NCBI GenBank assembly: GCA_963931865.1
Contig: OZ007506.1
Span: forward strand, 12,153,301-12,217,300
Direction: 5' to 3'
DNA length: 64,000 nt
Source of the DNA: Axinella damicornis
Lineage: Eukaryota; Porifera; Demospongiae; Axinellida; Axinellidae
Positions 46,676 to 57,230 of the stretch are shown here, piece by piece. Numbering within the stretch: position 1 is the first letter of the stretch; the number at the start of each line of letters is the position of its first letter. Made by a program: the position numbers and the translations under genes. The notes under the pieces were generated by a model. That model was not told the DNA's origin. It worked only from the letters and a program-made list of their open reading frames with translations, and ran no database searches.

Positions 46676-49600
46676 CAGCATCATTCTGACCCAGTACCTA
46701 CACCAGACAGGCACGCAGTGTGACATGCATGCTGTGATGGTTGTTTCTGCCGCCTGGGATGCCTTCAAGACGCAGAAGAGTCTGGAGAATAACCTATCAA
46801 ACAGGATTCTGTACTCACGCTTCCTTTCAAACACTCTCAGGGGGTTGGTTAAAAGGTGGGGGCAGGAAGTGCTTGGAATTAATATCTGGGTGCTGGGCCT
46901 GCTGGCCTCATTCCTACCATCAACTGTCACTTGCAGGCCCAGTGCAGGGTGCTTGCAGTACAATATTTAGGGAAGAGTTTGGTAGCCATCACAACCAATC
47001 TTTGGGGACACTGGAATAGTACTGGGATAGTCCATTGACGGACCTGGTCTGGAACAGTACTGGGATAGTCCATTGACGGACCTGGCCTAGGATAGTACTG
47101 GGACAGTCCATTGGGGGACCCTCCAATTCTGTGAATTGAGTTTTTGCAGGGTCCTCTACTGCTCAGTAGTATGCCTGATCATGCACAGTTGGGGGGGGGG
47201 GGGGTAAATTTGTGACAGGGTCAATCCATTACCTATGGTCCTTCCTGTAATTGTACCCATGATAGCTACATAATAGTTGTGAACTTTGACCTCCAGGAAC
47301 CTCAAGAATGTAACGCCAGAGCAACTTAAACAGTTCCCCTGCAATGTGGACCGTGCCTTACAGGTACGCACATTCTACTGTGCACAGCATAGTATGCAGC
47401 TGCCATCTAAGGCTACATCCTAGTCTTGGAATAAAGTAGTTGTGCTCCAGGAACCTCAAGAATGTAACGCCAGAGCAACTTAAACAGTTCCCCTGCAATG
47501 TGGACCGTGCCTTACAGGTACGCACATTCTACTGTGCACAGCATAGTATGTACTTTGATACAATTGTGGAATTGGCACTGCCAAAAGCTGTCTCTAAAAT
47601 TGAGCATGAGCTTCTTGAAGTGCCATACATTGAAGCAATGATCCACACCTTTTGTTTTAGGCTTTTGCTCCAATCAATGCCCACTTCCCCCTCCCAGTGT
47701 AAGACGGTCTCAGAGTTCGACACTCACGTCACTGTTCCTACATTCGGCTACTCAAGCCTCCAAGAGTACTACACTGCCTGTAGTAACTGGGACAAGGTCC
47801 ATCGCATACGGAGACCACTCCTCTGCATCACGGCTGCCGATGACCCCTTTGTGCCGAAAGATTGTGAGTTGTGATAAAGCAAGAGCTGGAGGCCGGCCAG
47901 TTCAGTTCTGTTATGACCATGAGACATAAGTAAGAGTGGCCTGGGAAGAGTGTTGTGATAGGTTGAACTTCTCTATGTGAGCAGAAAGGGTGGGAGAGGG
48001 GGAGGTGGGTAGTGTGCCGACAGCATGGCCGTGTCTGGGCTTGGCCTTGAAAGCCCTTGTTTGGAGCCGGGTGGACCATATCTCCCCTTCTTTTCACAAA
48101 TGGGCTGAGAAAACAGCCCTTGCCTTGTATGGCCTCCATTTCTGGTAGTGAAGCTTTTTCCTGGTCTCGACGGGTCGACTGTGAGCTATTGAATGCCCCT
48201 TGATGGGTTAAAGGGGCAATGTCTGGTATAATATTATCTACGAGACTTTGCTAGGCGTCAATTCCAACCAACATCTGTACATTGGTAGGACGGGAGTGTA
48301 GGTTTCCCATTGCTAAACACTAGCAGAGCTTCAAATTTTACTAACCACGAATTCAGTAAGATCAGTTTTCAGCCATCACACAGTATCAGAAGCGCTAGCG
48401 TGGAAGACATACATTACCACAAGTGAGTGTGACCCTCCGTCAATATCGTGGATCCATCTCACCATATGTGACCAGTTTGGTGTTGCTGTCTCATTTGGTT
48501 CTGAAGTCGAAGTCTGAAACCTGTCTATTATAAGATACGTAGCTATACTGGGAAATATCACGAGTGTGTTGCTAAGGCCATGGTATTGTTACAAGTGCAC
48601 AGCACGAGTAACAAACAATCAGGGGGGTAGGACAAGATCATGTGCGCTGTCATTTTGTATGATGTAATGCAAGTCGTTCTCAGGTAAGAAATCAATACAG
48701 CAATTGTTCTCCAGTGTGCCCCGCTAAACTTCAGCACTAGAGCTGTTACTAATCTGCTAGTTCCGCATACTTCTATACCAATTGAATGTTAATTCTACCA
48801 CATGCTCACGGACTTTGTCCCCCCCTCCCCCCTGAGTAACGAGCAACAACCCAGTGATTTGTTTCCAGTATTACTATGGTGATTTTATCATGCAAATCTC
48901 AATGTCATTGTATTGCACATTCCTCCACCAACAAATGCAGCAAATGTGCGTTAACATAGCTTGCTTGGCGACAATAAGTATTTCATTTCTGGTTCTAACA
49001 CTTTGCATTATTACCACGAGCCACAAATGCTGGGGCAAGAAAAGCTGGTACGAGGCCTAAGGCAGAGCCACACCAAGGACTGGCCCTGTACGGCAGCTGT
49101 ACGGTCCATTTCTGACAACTATCTCAGCCCTCTCAGGAGTACAAAAGTAGTCAGTACCAGCTAGTCTCTACCTCTGAACTATCACGGCTTTGCTGCCTGC
49201 TACGTAGCTGTAGTGCACGTTCATGCAGCAGAATGTGCAACTTCACAGTGGTGTAAGTCTGGCATTCGTACAGACAAATTTATTCAGCAGCATTAATGCA
49301 ACCCACTCTGAGGATAGATGTGATATCCTCCATGCTGTGCCTCGTGTAAACCTTATAGTATCTGGCTAATGATGTCTGTGAGTAATATTTTTGAGAACTA
49401 ACACTCCATGAAAACTATATAAATGAGAGAGCAGCTCCAAACTGTGTACAGTGAGCTGGATCCACACTATCGATGGAGGGTCATCCCCACTTTTGGTAGT
49501 GTACGTCTTCCTCACTAGCACGTCTGATATTATATGGTGGCCGATACATACATGTGTATCACAAGTTTTCTCTGTCCTTTTAGCACTTCCTTTTGGTGCG

Positions 49601-49747
49601 TTTGAGACCAACCCACTGGCTGTTATGGCTGTGACAACCCATGGTGGCCATTTTGGTTTCCTGGAGGGCTTGCTACCGATAGGACACACGTGGATGAACA
49701 AAGTCAGTAGGGAGTACCTGAGAGCAATCAAGAACTATCATATTTGA
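43060..49747 (+). CDS. Alpha/beta hydrolase, ABHD1/ABHD3 type (402 aa)
   Basis: Exons 43060-43364, 43979-44088, 44288-44394, 45308-45420, 46679-46855, one of 47297-47363 or 47451-47517, 47698-47863 and 49584-49747 join in phase to 402 codons; vertebrate ABHD3 is about 409. Order: a hydrophobic anchor at about residues 28-46, the YWPTFWAF block, LLILPGITG (oxyanion region), VVFNQRG, nucleophile elbow GVSLGG, acid residue in ITAADDPF, and catalytic His in THGGHFGFLEG. All three triad residues are present. ABHD3-type enzymes are membrane-bound lipases acting on phospholipids, but substrate here is unknown. Head-to-head with TTC32. Introns contain a minisatellite, CA repeats and a foldback element. 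ABHD1, 2 and 3 cannot be told apart confidently by eye. Confidence 0.88.
44383..45155 (+). repeat. Duplicated segment around the exon 3 donor of the ABHD gene
   Basis: 44383-44510 (end of exon 3, its donor and the following CCCTCCCTCG run) recurs at about 45036-45155, including CGACCTGAAG|GTGTGT. AAGGAGTGTTGAAC also recurs at 44511 and 44936. The second copy lies inside the intron and lacks the upstream part of the exon, so it is an orphan donor. Confidence 0.7.
45487..46450 (+). repeat. 48-bp minisatellite, about 20 copies
   Basis: The unit starts GAATGGATGGACAGGGAGAG and contains GGCAGCACAGTGAGAGGC. Most copies are exactly 48 bp; a few carry 2-12 base indels. It lies in the intron after the nucleophile exon of the ABHD gene. 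Because 48 is divisible by three it gives open frames with a 16-residue repeat, which I do not regard as protein. Confidence 0.95.
46581..46672 (+). repeat. (CA)n microsatellite next to the ABHD exon 5 acceptor
   Basis: About 46 CA units end in ACACCTCAG, the acceptor of exon 5 at 46679. Confidence 0.95.
47297..47517 (+). repeat. Tandem duplication of ABHD exon 6 (two 67-nt copies)
   Basis: 47297-47363 and 47451-47517 are identical 67-nt exons, each with CTCCAG before and GTACGCACATTC after. The duplicated block is about 155 bp including flanking intron. Each copy enters in phase 2 and leaves in phase 0, so splicing both together would break the frame. Confidence 0.9.
48362..49545. repeat. 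Inverted arms in ABHD intron 7
   Basis: The reverse complement of about 48380-48475 resembles 49447-49540 (GGATCCAC..TAT.GA.GGAGGGTCA..C and GTATGTCTTCC..CACTAGC). This could be a decayed foldback element about 1.2 kb long. Confidence 0.5.
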
Positions 49748-51195
49748 GTCATAATTCAAATCATGTTTTGTGTCATAATTCACTAGAGGCCGAACTTATG
49801 CAAACTATGAATCCAATTAGTTAGAATTATCCAGACAGTAGTTGATCAGAATTATCATTTTGGTATGATGTACCTTTGTCACATTGCCTGAATTATCATC
49901 ACACATTGGACAGAGTGTTTGGCCCCATCTCCCCACTATAAGGATCACTTTATTCCCGAAGTTTCTAACGCACTAGCTATAGGTCAAATAGGATAGGATG
50001 GTCATGCAGCCTCGTTCCCAGGCCGCGTGGGAGGAGAGAAGCGGCCTGGGAATGAGGCTATGCAGGAATTAATAATATGCATGTTCCTCGATCTCGCGTG
50101 CAATTCACTATAGCTCCTCAACACTGTGGAGCACACATGTACAGTTGCAGAGCATAAATGGGAAAAGGATTCCATGGTTGAGGGAGTTGTAGTCAAGAGT
50201 GGAGTCTCTTAGAATGGCAGTGTTGTCAGTGTAACGTTAACCCCCAGACCGTTATTTGGCTCCTGCATGGTGTTGTACATGTTTGGGCATGAATATGGCT
50301 GAAACTCATTTGGACATGTATAATAGTCACGCAAGTGATGGTACTAGCGTAGATACGAAGTGTCATGGACACAGACCTGTACAAGACCTAAATTAATTGC
50401 ATGTTGAAACAGTCAAACTATAGACTCTGCTATGACTCGGGTCTGATCGAGTAAAAATAGCATTGGTAGTCCAAGCTTATCTCTACCTGGACAATAGCTA
50501 TAGCTACCATGGAATACCAAGCTTATCTCTACCTGGACAATAACTACCATGGAATATACCAAGCTTATCTCTACCTGGACAATAACTACCGTGGAATACC
50601 AAGCTGTTGACCATTTGATCCTGCCGATCGCGATCGAGTGCATGTGGCCATGATAGATCCACTGCATGTATACATAGTATCACTGTGTATGTAAGTGTGC
50701 ACCTTATTACTGGTATATGCATGACATACGTATAAAGCACTATATAATTATACACATGCCATCAATATCAATTTGCTGCTTGCATATAGCTGTATATAAT
50801 TATGAAGGTGCAGTGAGTGCGCATGCAATCAATTCAATAATAATTATCCTTCCATTACGTAGCTGCCAGTAGATGTACAACTTGGGCACAGAGCTCTTTC
50901 ATGCTGATCATGTCTATCTCTTGAATTTGCATACAAACCCGTGGTAAACAACACAACGATCATGGAATGAAAACAATACTGTGCTACACACTGTTATTGG
51001 TGCAAATCCTATTGCATGACATGTATGTACACCGAAAATAAATCGGCAAGTTACAACACACAACCATGATATTCACACTTCCAATGACATGTATAATAGG
51101 TACTTATAAACACAGGGTTGAACACATTATAACATCTATGTATTGTACTGATAAAAATAGCAACATCTGAACTATTTCCATGCCTTGTGCATTGG
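49748..51195. other. Intergenic between ABHD and the docking-protein gene
   Basis: Holds a hairpin at 50007-50060 (CAGCCTCGTTCCCAGGCCGC and complement) and three copies of a roughly 45-bp unit with CCAAGCTTATCTCTACCTGG at 50469-50603. No gene otherwise. Confidence 0.5.
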
Positions 51196-52896
51196 CTAGG
51201 ATAGTGTAGCCGCTTTTGCTTTGTGGAGTGAGGGGCTTCTTCCCACTGGTTTTTGCTTGACGGGTGGTGGCTGTGCCTTCTTGCTCTCCTGACGTCTAGG
51301 TCTGTTTCCATATGGCACATTACCTGACAGTTCTGTTTCAATTCGGCTGCTTGTTGATTTTACGCTACTTGCTCGTTTTGGAGGCCGTGGTGGCGTTGGT
51401 TTCAGAGTGATATTCTCAAGCTGCTGACGAACTTGCCTGAAAGATTCTGAAGAAGGAGGTTGGTCATGAAAGTGCTTTGGGTTTGTGTTAGAATCTGTTT
51501 GTGTCTCAAGCTTGACCATTTGATTGACCTTTCCTCTCTTTGCTCGTGCAATTCTCTCCTCCAGCAATCCCAGCTGTATGACTTCTGCTACACTCTCTGC
51601 AGGAGGCTCTGCATACATTTCTTCATCAGAAGATATGTACTGACCAAAATGGTGGGTCTCAGAATTGCTCGCCATCGGTGGACTAAGAGGTGGCTCATCG
51701 TACAGATTGTCCGAGTCCGAGTCAACATCCAACTGCTTTCCATGCCTTGGAACTGGTGGTGGTATACCCTCAAGGTTGCCTCCAACTGGTCCACCTTGTT
51801 GGGAAAGTATTCCAGCTCCCCTTTGGATTTGCATTCGTGCTTGTTCATTGTTCAAAGCTTTGAGCGGCAACATTTGTCTTGGGACATTATAGACTTCATC
51901 TGGTCTGCTACTGAAGGCTGTGTAGCTTCTATTTCTAGTCTGTCTTCCTTGCTGATTTACCAGTGCTATCTTTGCTCCCAGCCACTCTCGGGGAACATCA
52001 TAACTTTCTGCATCTTCTGGTACCTGGTTGGACGGTAGTGTACTGGCCTTGGCTTGCCTGGGTACATCATACGTCGAGTATGGACTTGGCTTGGCGTCAT
52101 CAGTTGTCATCCCCATCGGTGGATTTCGTTGGGGTACATTTGTACGTCGGCTAGGATCCAGTATCCCCCTTTGCATGTTAGGGTGTTCTAGCCCATGTTT
52201 TGTGGCCATGGCACTCCTTGGGACGTCATAATGTGAAGAAACCTGTACCCTCAGCTGTCCAATTGCACTGCCATTATCTGCTGGCCAATTATCCAGAGCA
52301 GACCTCGGAACATCATACGTGCTGCTTCCTGGCTCATCATCAAGAGGTATGTTGCTTGGCACTTGATGATAATGTGACCTAGATGGTAGATACTGGTTAG
52401 TTGCATTTGCCACACTATGCTGGTGTAATGCTCCTGTTGATAATGCCCTCTTTGATGCATGAAAACGCCCAGGTGATTCTGTAACAGCACCCTGGTTGAT
52501 TATTAAACCCATTTGGTCTGCTACACTTCTCGGAACATCATAGAGTTCACTGTTATCATTCACTTCTCCAAAAGTTGCATTGCGTGCTGTAATAGCACCC
52601 ACCGATCGTGACGGTTTCATTTTGAAAGCTAGGCTAGCCACTTCCCGCTCTCGGTTGGTGACAGGCCCCATCTTTGGTCGATACCAGCTCTCACCACCAC
52701 TGTTGGCAAAACTGGGATTTTCTATTGTCTGCAAGTCGGGCGAAGTTTCATCTGTAATTGTTGGTGATGTGACTCCAAATGTCTGGACAGTTTCAAGTGG
52801 TAGCTCAAATTTAGTGCAATCAACATCGTTCCACCTGAGCCAAAGAGGATAATCAAATGCAAGTGAAACAGGGAGTGAAGCAAAAATCCTTTCCAA
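51196..52896 (-). CDS. Multi-site docking protein with YDVP motifs (3' exon, up to 566 aa)
   Basis: The open frame contains YDVPR at residues 119, 194, 223, 276 and 299, YNVPR at 336, YDEP at 399 and YAEP at 428, a pattern of tyrosine-phosphorylation sites that bind the SH2 domains of Crk or Nck-type adaptors. Proline-rich segments PTPPRPPKR (about 500-508) and PPPVKQKPVGRSP (about 543-555) look like SH3 ligands. It lacks a catalytic domain. The first 20 or so codons may be intron: a good acceptor (TATCCTCTTTGGCTCAG) ends at 52835, giving an exon of 52834-51196 entered in phase 2. An N-terminal membrane-binding or PH/PTB/SH3 exon would then lie upstream, but I could not find one. GAB, DOK and p130Cas proteins all have such repeats; I cannot choose between them. 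Confidence 0.75.
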   Translation of the reverse strand: MERIFASLPVSLAFDYPLWLRWNDVDCTKFELPLETVQTFGVTSPTITDETSPDLQTIENPSFANSGGESWYRPKMGPVTNREREVASLAFKMKPSRSVGAITARNATFGEVNDNSELYDVPRSVADQMGLIINQGAVTESPGRFHASKRALSTGALHQHSVANATNQYLPSRSHYHQVPSNIPLDDEPGSSTYDVPRSALDNWPADNGSAIGQLRVQVSSHYDVPRSAMATKHGLEHPNMQRGILDPSRRTNVPQRNPPMGMTTDDAKPSPYSTYDVPRQAKASTLPSNQVPEDAESYDVPREWLGAKIALVNQQGRQTRNRSYTAFSSRPDEVYNVPRQMLPLKALNNEQARMQIQRGAGILSQQGGPVGGNLEGIPPPVPRHGKQLDVDSDSDNLYDEPPLSPPMASNSETHHFGQYISSDEEMYAEPPAESVAEVIQLGLLEERIARAKRGKVNQMVKLETQTDSNTNPKHFHDQPPSSESFRQVRQQLENITLKPTPPRPPKRASSVKSTSSRIETELSGNVPYGNRPRRQESKKAQPPPVKQKPVGRSPSLHKAKAATLS

Positions 52897-53301
52897 TTCA
52901 TTAGTGAAAACTAGTGAATCTTAATTAATTTTGGTTTTCACTACATGAACCACAACCCTATTTCCATTTCATTGTCCAGTGATCCCACTGGGTCCTATTT
53001 TGTACACTTTCCAATAAGCGTCTAGTTCTACAAAATGTACCGATGAGATTACTCATATGGATTGGCGCGATGGGATAACATCTTGACTGGGACCCCAGCT
53101 ATAGATGGAGGTGATGCAGGTTTGATCCCCTGATCAAGTGTGTTTATTTTCTATGGTGGTAGAATTAATGTCTGTGTACATGGCTTTGGTGTGTGCACAT
53201 CATTGCACCCAGTTTAGTGGTGTTACCGAGGGTTTCAAACCGGGTTGGTAAAAAGCTTGGCTTGAAACCATCCTTTTCTTTGTCACTTTATAGTTCTACA
53301 C

Positions 53302-53881
53302 TACCGTATGGCCGGAAAATTTGGCGGGAATTTAATTTGGTGGATTGGCTCTAAAAAGCTGTGAATTACAATTGGCAGATTAAAATTTGGCAGATTTCGA
53401 AATTTGCAGAGCGAGAATGATGTCATACTAACCGCATGGCCGGGTGGACATGGCCGTGGAGCGCTCGGTGGTTTTTACATGAAATCTTGGGTTGGTAGGC
53501 TGCATCAGTTTGCGGTGGAGAGGTGTTCGAGGGTACCATATCCACAAAATAATCTATGGGAAGCGAGTGTGGGAGAGGAACTGCCGTGCGAGTGGTAACG
53601 AAAAGGACCCATATGCAGTAGCAGTGATGCGAAGGAGCACCATCATCGGCCATGTACCCAGGAAAAATCAGCAGCTTGCTCGCTACTTCTGGCAGATCAG
53701 CTGCTTGCTTGCTATTTCTGGCAGATCAGAGACAGAGAAAGCTGGAGTGTCGCTACGAGATCCCGCCCACACACATGGCGCACATACGTCATGACAAAAT
53801 CGCAATTTAATTTGGCTGTGCATCCATAATCCGCCAAACTGCCAAATTAGATTCCCCACCAAATTTTCCGGCCATACGGTA
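53302..53881. mobile_element. MITE with TACCGTATGGCCGGAAAA ends and a decayed HIRAN-like fragment
   Basis: 580 bp. The left end TACCGTATGGCCGGAAAATT is mirrored exactly at the right end, and further blocks of ATTTAATTTGG and GGCGGATT are mirrored inside. The central part encodes, in broken frames, VRGYHIHK, then NLWEASVGEELPCE, then GNEKDPYAVAVM and TIIGHVPRK. This order resembles HIRAN-like domains of the GYHVYK...W.A.VGE.L.C...GN..D.YAVAV...G..VGH.PR type. Two frame changes are needed, so it is not functional. Confidence 0.65.
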
Positions 53882-53895
53882 TTCCCCTTCTGTGT

Positions 53896-54419
53896 ATAGC
53901 CTCATTCCCAGGCGCTTGGTAATTGGGGAGAAGAGCGCTTGGTATCCACTGATTGCGCATGCGCGGCTCCCCAGATTTTTGTGGTGACTTGGAATCTACT
54001 GTTATACTAGTCCGTGTTGCACGACCGTTCATTACTTTACATCTACAAGACACAGCTCTGTTCAACCGAGCCGTGCCATACGCCCTCAGTAAGGTCAGAA
54101 AACTGAGGACGAACAACTGACAGCAATACAGCACACACAAAATGGCTAGAAATGTGTTTGTATGGTTACATACAACCAGGTCAAATTTTCTATGGGGTCT
54201 TACTGGGTCTGTATCATGCTTCGCATCCACATCGGAAAGGCAGAAGTGGTGTATCGCTGTCCACAGACTTCGAAACCATGGCCTCGCATGATGCTGGAGT
54301 CGTATATTTTTGAATATTTTTGTCTGTGTTATTTCAGCTTATGTATCTCGCGCATGCGTAAAACAGTGGATACTAGGTGCTCTTCTCCCAAATTACTGAG
54401 CGCCTGGGAATGAGACTAC
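53896..54419. mobile_element. MITE-like repeat, family X copy 3
   Basis: The best preserved copy, with TAGCCTCATTCCCAGGCGC at the left and GCGCCTGGGAATGAG at the right. It carries the same internal blocks as 2503-3044 and lies 15 bases after the previous element. Confidence 0.8.
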
Positions 54420-54994
54420 CTTCTGGGCTGTACATGTGTACTATGAGGTGGCTCCAATAAAATGTCCTCACAGTGTGCATGGTCTCTAAATCTGAGTCTC
54501 CTTGGTATAATTTATACGTACAGTCAGGACATTAATATTTTTTGGTATGCATTATGCGTTGATGACAACTGGTCACCTAGTTACGGTAACACATTTATGC
54601 TAACAACACAAACTTAGTCTAGTGGATATGCATGGCATTGGAGGGGGATGGAGCCTGAGCAAGTGCTGCACATGCAGTTGCATGCAAATGACTGTCATTA
54701 GAATGTGACTGAGCAATGAGCATAGTAGGCCACAGAAATGTCACCCATGGCTTAAGCCAACAACAACATCCAAAATATCGCTGTAGCAACTGAAGAAGTA
54801 TGTCCATGTGACAAGCGACTGACTGCAGGACTCAAGCAGTGAGTCAGGCAGCAATATACAAGGATTAAATGGCATCGACAGATGAATCTTTGTTGCCATG
54901 TGGTAGGCCATATCGCTCTAGCCAATGAATATAGGTCCACGAGTGGTCTCTGTCTTTGTTGTCACCATTGTCCATCAAATAGGCAGACTGTTCA

Positions 54995-55360
54995 CAGTTC
55001 CTTGCATCGAGGAAGTAGACTTTTCACGGTTCGTTTGAGTGGAAACCGCACTACTCTGGTAGCCATGAACTCACAGATAGTGCAACTGAGCTAGGTGTAG
55101 CTTACAGCTCGCTCTAATAACGCACAATCATATCATGTGGCGACCATACTCAAAGCTAGCAATGATGGCCAAAAAGGACAGTTCCTTGCATCGAGGAAGT
55201 AGACTTTTCACGGTTCGTTTGAGTGGAAACCGCACTACACTGGTAGCCAGTGCACTCACGAATAGTGCAAGCTAGGTGTAGGTTACAGCTTGCTCCAATT
55301 AACACACAATCATGTCATGTGACGACCATACTCAAAGCTAGCAATGATGGCCAAAAAGGA
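54995..55360 (+). repeat. Tandem duplication, two units of about 184 bp
   Basis: 54995-55178 and 55179-55360 both start CAGTTCCTTGCATCGAGGAA and include GTTTGAGTGGAAACCGCACT. They lie within a GGGGCGAGCCTGAGC-family relative (about 54630-55650). Confidence 0.85.
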
Positions 55361-55754
55361 AGACAAAAGGTTATTACAGCACTCACAACTTCGCCAGCAA
55401 GGTGAGTTTCGGCACATGCGCATCAGTGAACGACAGCGATCACAACTGTGTGGTAAAACCTTTGTGGGCCTTTCGTAAGAGCTGTACTGGCAACGAAAGT
55501 CATAGAGAGGTGTTCAAGCAGTTGCAGTTGATGAAAAGACAAAAGTGCTTGTACTTCCACCACCAAGGTGAATTTTACCACCAGTGTATGATAGCAATCA
55601 CGATGGTGTAGTCAGAATCTTTGTAGGCCTTTGCAAGTAGACAATCATAATATTATAACATGGCACCAATATTCCCCTACCAAGTGATTTACGGCACGAC
55701 ATACAAAACAAATATAGATAATTCACAGCAAACAGCAAACTTGATTCTATGTAA

Positions 55755-55756
<2 letters not shown>

Positions 55757-55788
<32 letters not shown>
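55757..55788 (+). repeat. Poly-C tract of about 31 bases
   Basis: Uninterrupted C run. A second one lies at 56540-56568. Confidence 0.9.
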
Positions 55789-55790
<2 letters not shown>

Positions 55791-55852
55791 AAATGAAGGA
55801 AAGGAAATGGAAGGATGGAAGGGAGAGGAGGGTCTAGCAGAACCTGCACGAA

Positions 55853-56105
55853 ATGGCATTTGAACTGACCAATCATCTTGCACTGACCAGAATCCTGCCA
55901 TCATATAACTTGGTTTCACACGAGATAAAACTAATACGGATGAGAGCCATTATGGTGTTGTTGAGCAAGCTACTGTACGAGGAGACAGTTAAACCAGAAG
56001 AGATTGAAGACGCACTTGGGTAACGGAACAATGAGCTTGGGATACTGGGAGCTGAAAGCGGAACAAAAGAGAGCAATTCCAAGCGTCCTTGCTGGTAGAG
56101 ATTGC
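55853..56105 (+). pseudogene. Possible coding fragments, the second helicase-like
   Basis: 55853-56023 encodes a 56-residue, strongly helical peptide containing IRMRAIMVLLSKLLYEETV and KPEEIEDALG before a stop. In another frame 56031-56105 reads YWELKAEQKRAIPSVLAGRD, which resembles the LKxEQxxAIxxVLxGRD segment upstream of the Walker A motif in RecQ-like helicases. No Walker A motif follows, and I find no good splice acceptor. Best read as a gene fragment of uncertain origin. Confidence 0.3.
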
Positions 56106-56539
56106 TGAGGTACGTATCTCAGCATGGACTCCATGGTCTGAACTCCACCGCCGCCAAGCAGGCGCTCTGGTAGTGTGCCAACTGCTTTGTCAGCTATAGC
56201 CTCGAACCCAGGCGTGGAGGTTCGAGGCTATGTCAACTGCTGCTTTATGTTGAGAAGTTCACTGCATACTAGCATATCTGTAAGCTTTATAAAAATTCTG
56301 CAGTGCCTCCACACAGGCAATCTCGTGGGGAACTCTTCATCTACCACGATCTTCAACTGTCGTCCCAGCTCTGTGCTACACTGTTCTCACCAACTGTCCG
56401 CCTCCTAGCTCACAGTTTTCCAGTACATACAACTATCCCTCTCCACTGTTTGTTCACACCAATCGTTTAGAAATCGTTAACACATTGTCTATGAAGCATA
56501 TGCCTTCATTACATCATGCAGCAAGGAATAGTGTGCTAG

Positions 56540-56568
56540 ACCCCCCCCCCCCCCCCCCCCCCCCCCCC
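56540..56568 (+). repeat. Poly-C tract of about 29 bases
   Basis: Followed by TCTCCTCCGTTTCC. It may be a degraded pyrimidine repeat. Confidence 0.9.
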
Positions 56569-56986
56569 TCTCCTCCGTTTCCTTGCCTTTGTTTTTTGGG
56601 GGAGAGGGAGTGTCTAGCAGCTAGACAATTAAGCTTGTAGGGTGAAGCCAGATTGAGGAGTGCAGTCATTTGGAGGGCTTGACCGAGATTGGTTTCACTA
56701 CAGTGGATCTTTGGCTTCAATATTTGTATGTCATGTTACCGTAACAACCTAAACCTTGTTGTTTACACAATGTAATTATTACGTCACATTGCTGTTTTTG
56801 TAAAGCCATCTGTTGTACCCTGCATGAGTAAATTGCCTGTATGTGTATGTGTGTGTGTGTGTGTGTGTGTGCGCGCACGCCGTGTGTTGTACACCTTGAG
56901 GAAGACCTACTCAGGTCGAAATATTGTGTCATTAACGCACCTTGGTCATGAACTTTGGTAGATTTTGACTATTCCTCAAACAGTAC

Positions 56987-57096
56987 TAGTCTCAGCCCCA
57001 GACCCACACCAACATCAGCGTGGATTACCTCCAGTGTCACATGCGTGATACTGGAAGCAATAATCCACGTCGGGGTTGGTTTGGGTCTGGGGCCAA
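56987..57096. repeat. Inverted repeat with CAGCCCCAGACCCACACCAAC ends
   Basis: The arms include GCCCCAGACCCACACCAAC and its imperfect complement, with a second nested pair around ATACTGGAAG. A related half lies at 3300-3380 (GGGGTTGGTTGGGTCTGGG). Confidence 0.65.
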
Positions 57097-57173
57097 GTCA
57101 GTCAGGAGACGTGTAACACAGAAAACACTGCATGTCAGTAGATGCAGTCTGGAAGAGGCAACTTCCATTGTCC

Positions 57174-57230
57174 TAGTTTCGTTCCCAGACCCTCTCAGAA
57201 CAAACGTAGGAGGGTCTGGGAACGAGATTA
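57174..57230. repeat. Hairpin element variant
   Basis: TAGTTTCGTTCCCAGACCCT pairs with AGGGTCTGGGAACGAGATTA. Confidence 0.8.

Noticed and set aside
46424..46970. Two overlapping frames of about 178 codons on opposite strands
   Set aside because: They span the CA repeat. Only 46679-46855 of the plus frame is real ABHD exon sequence.
50469..50603. Three similar units checked as a CRISPR-like or satellite array
   Set aside because: Only three copies with small indels; a simple local tandem duplication.
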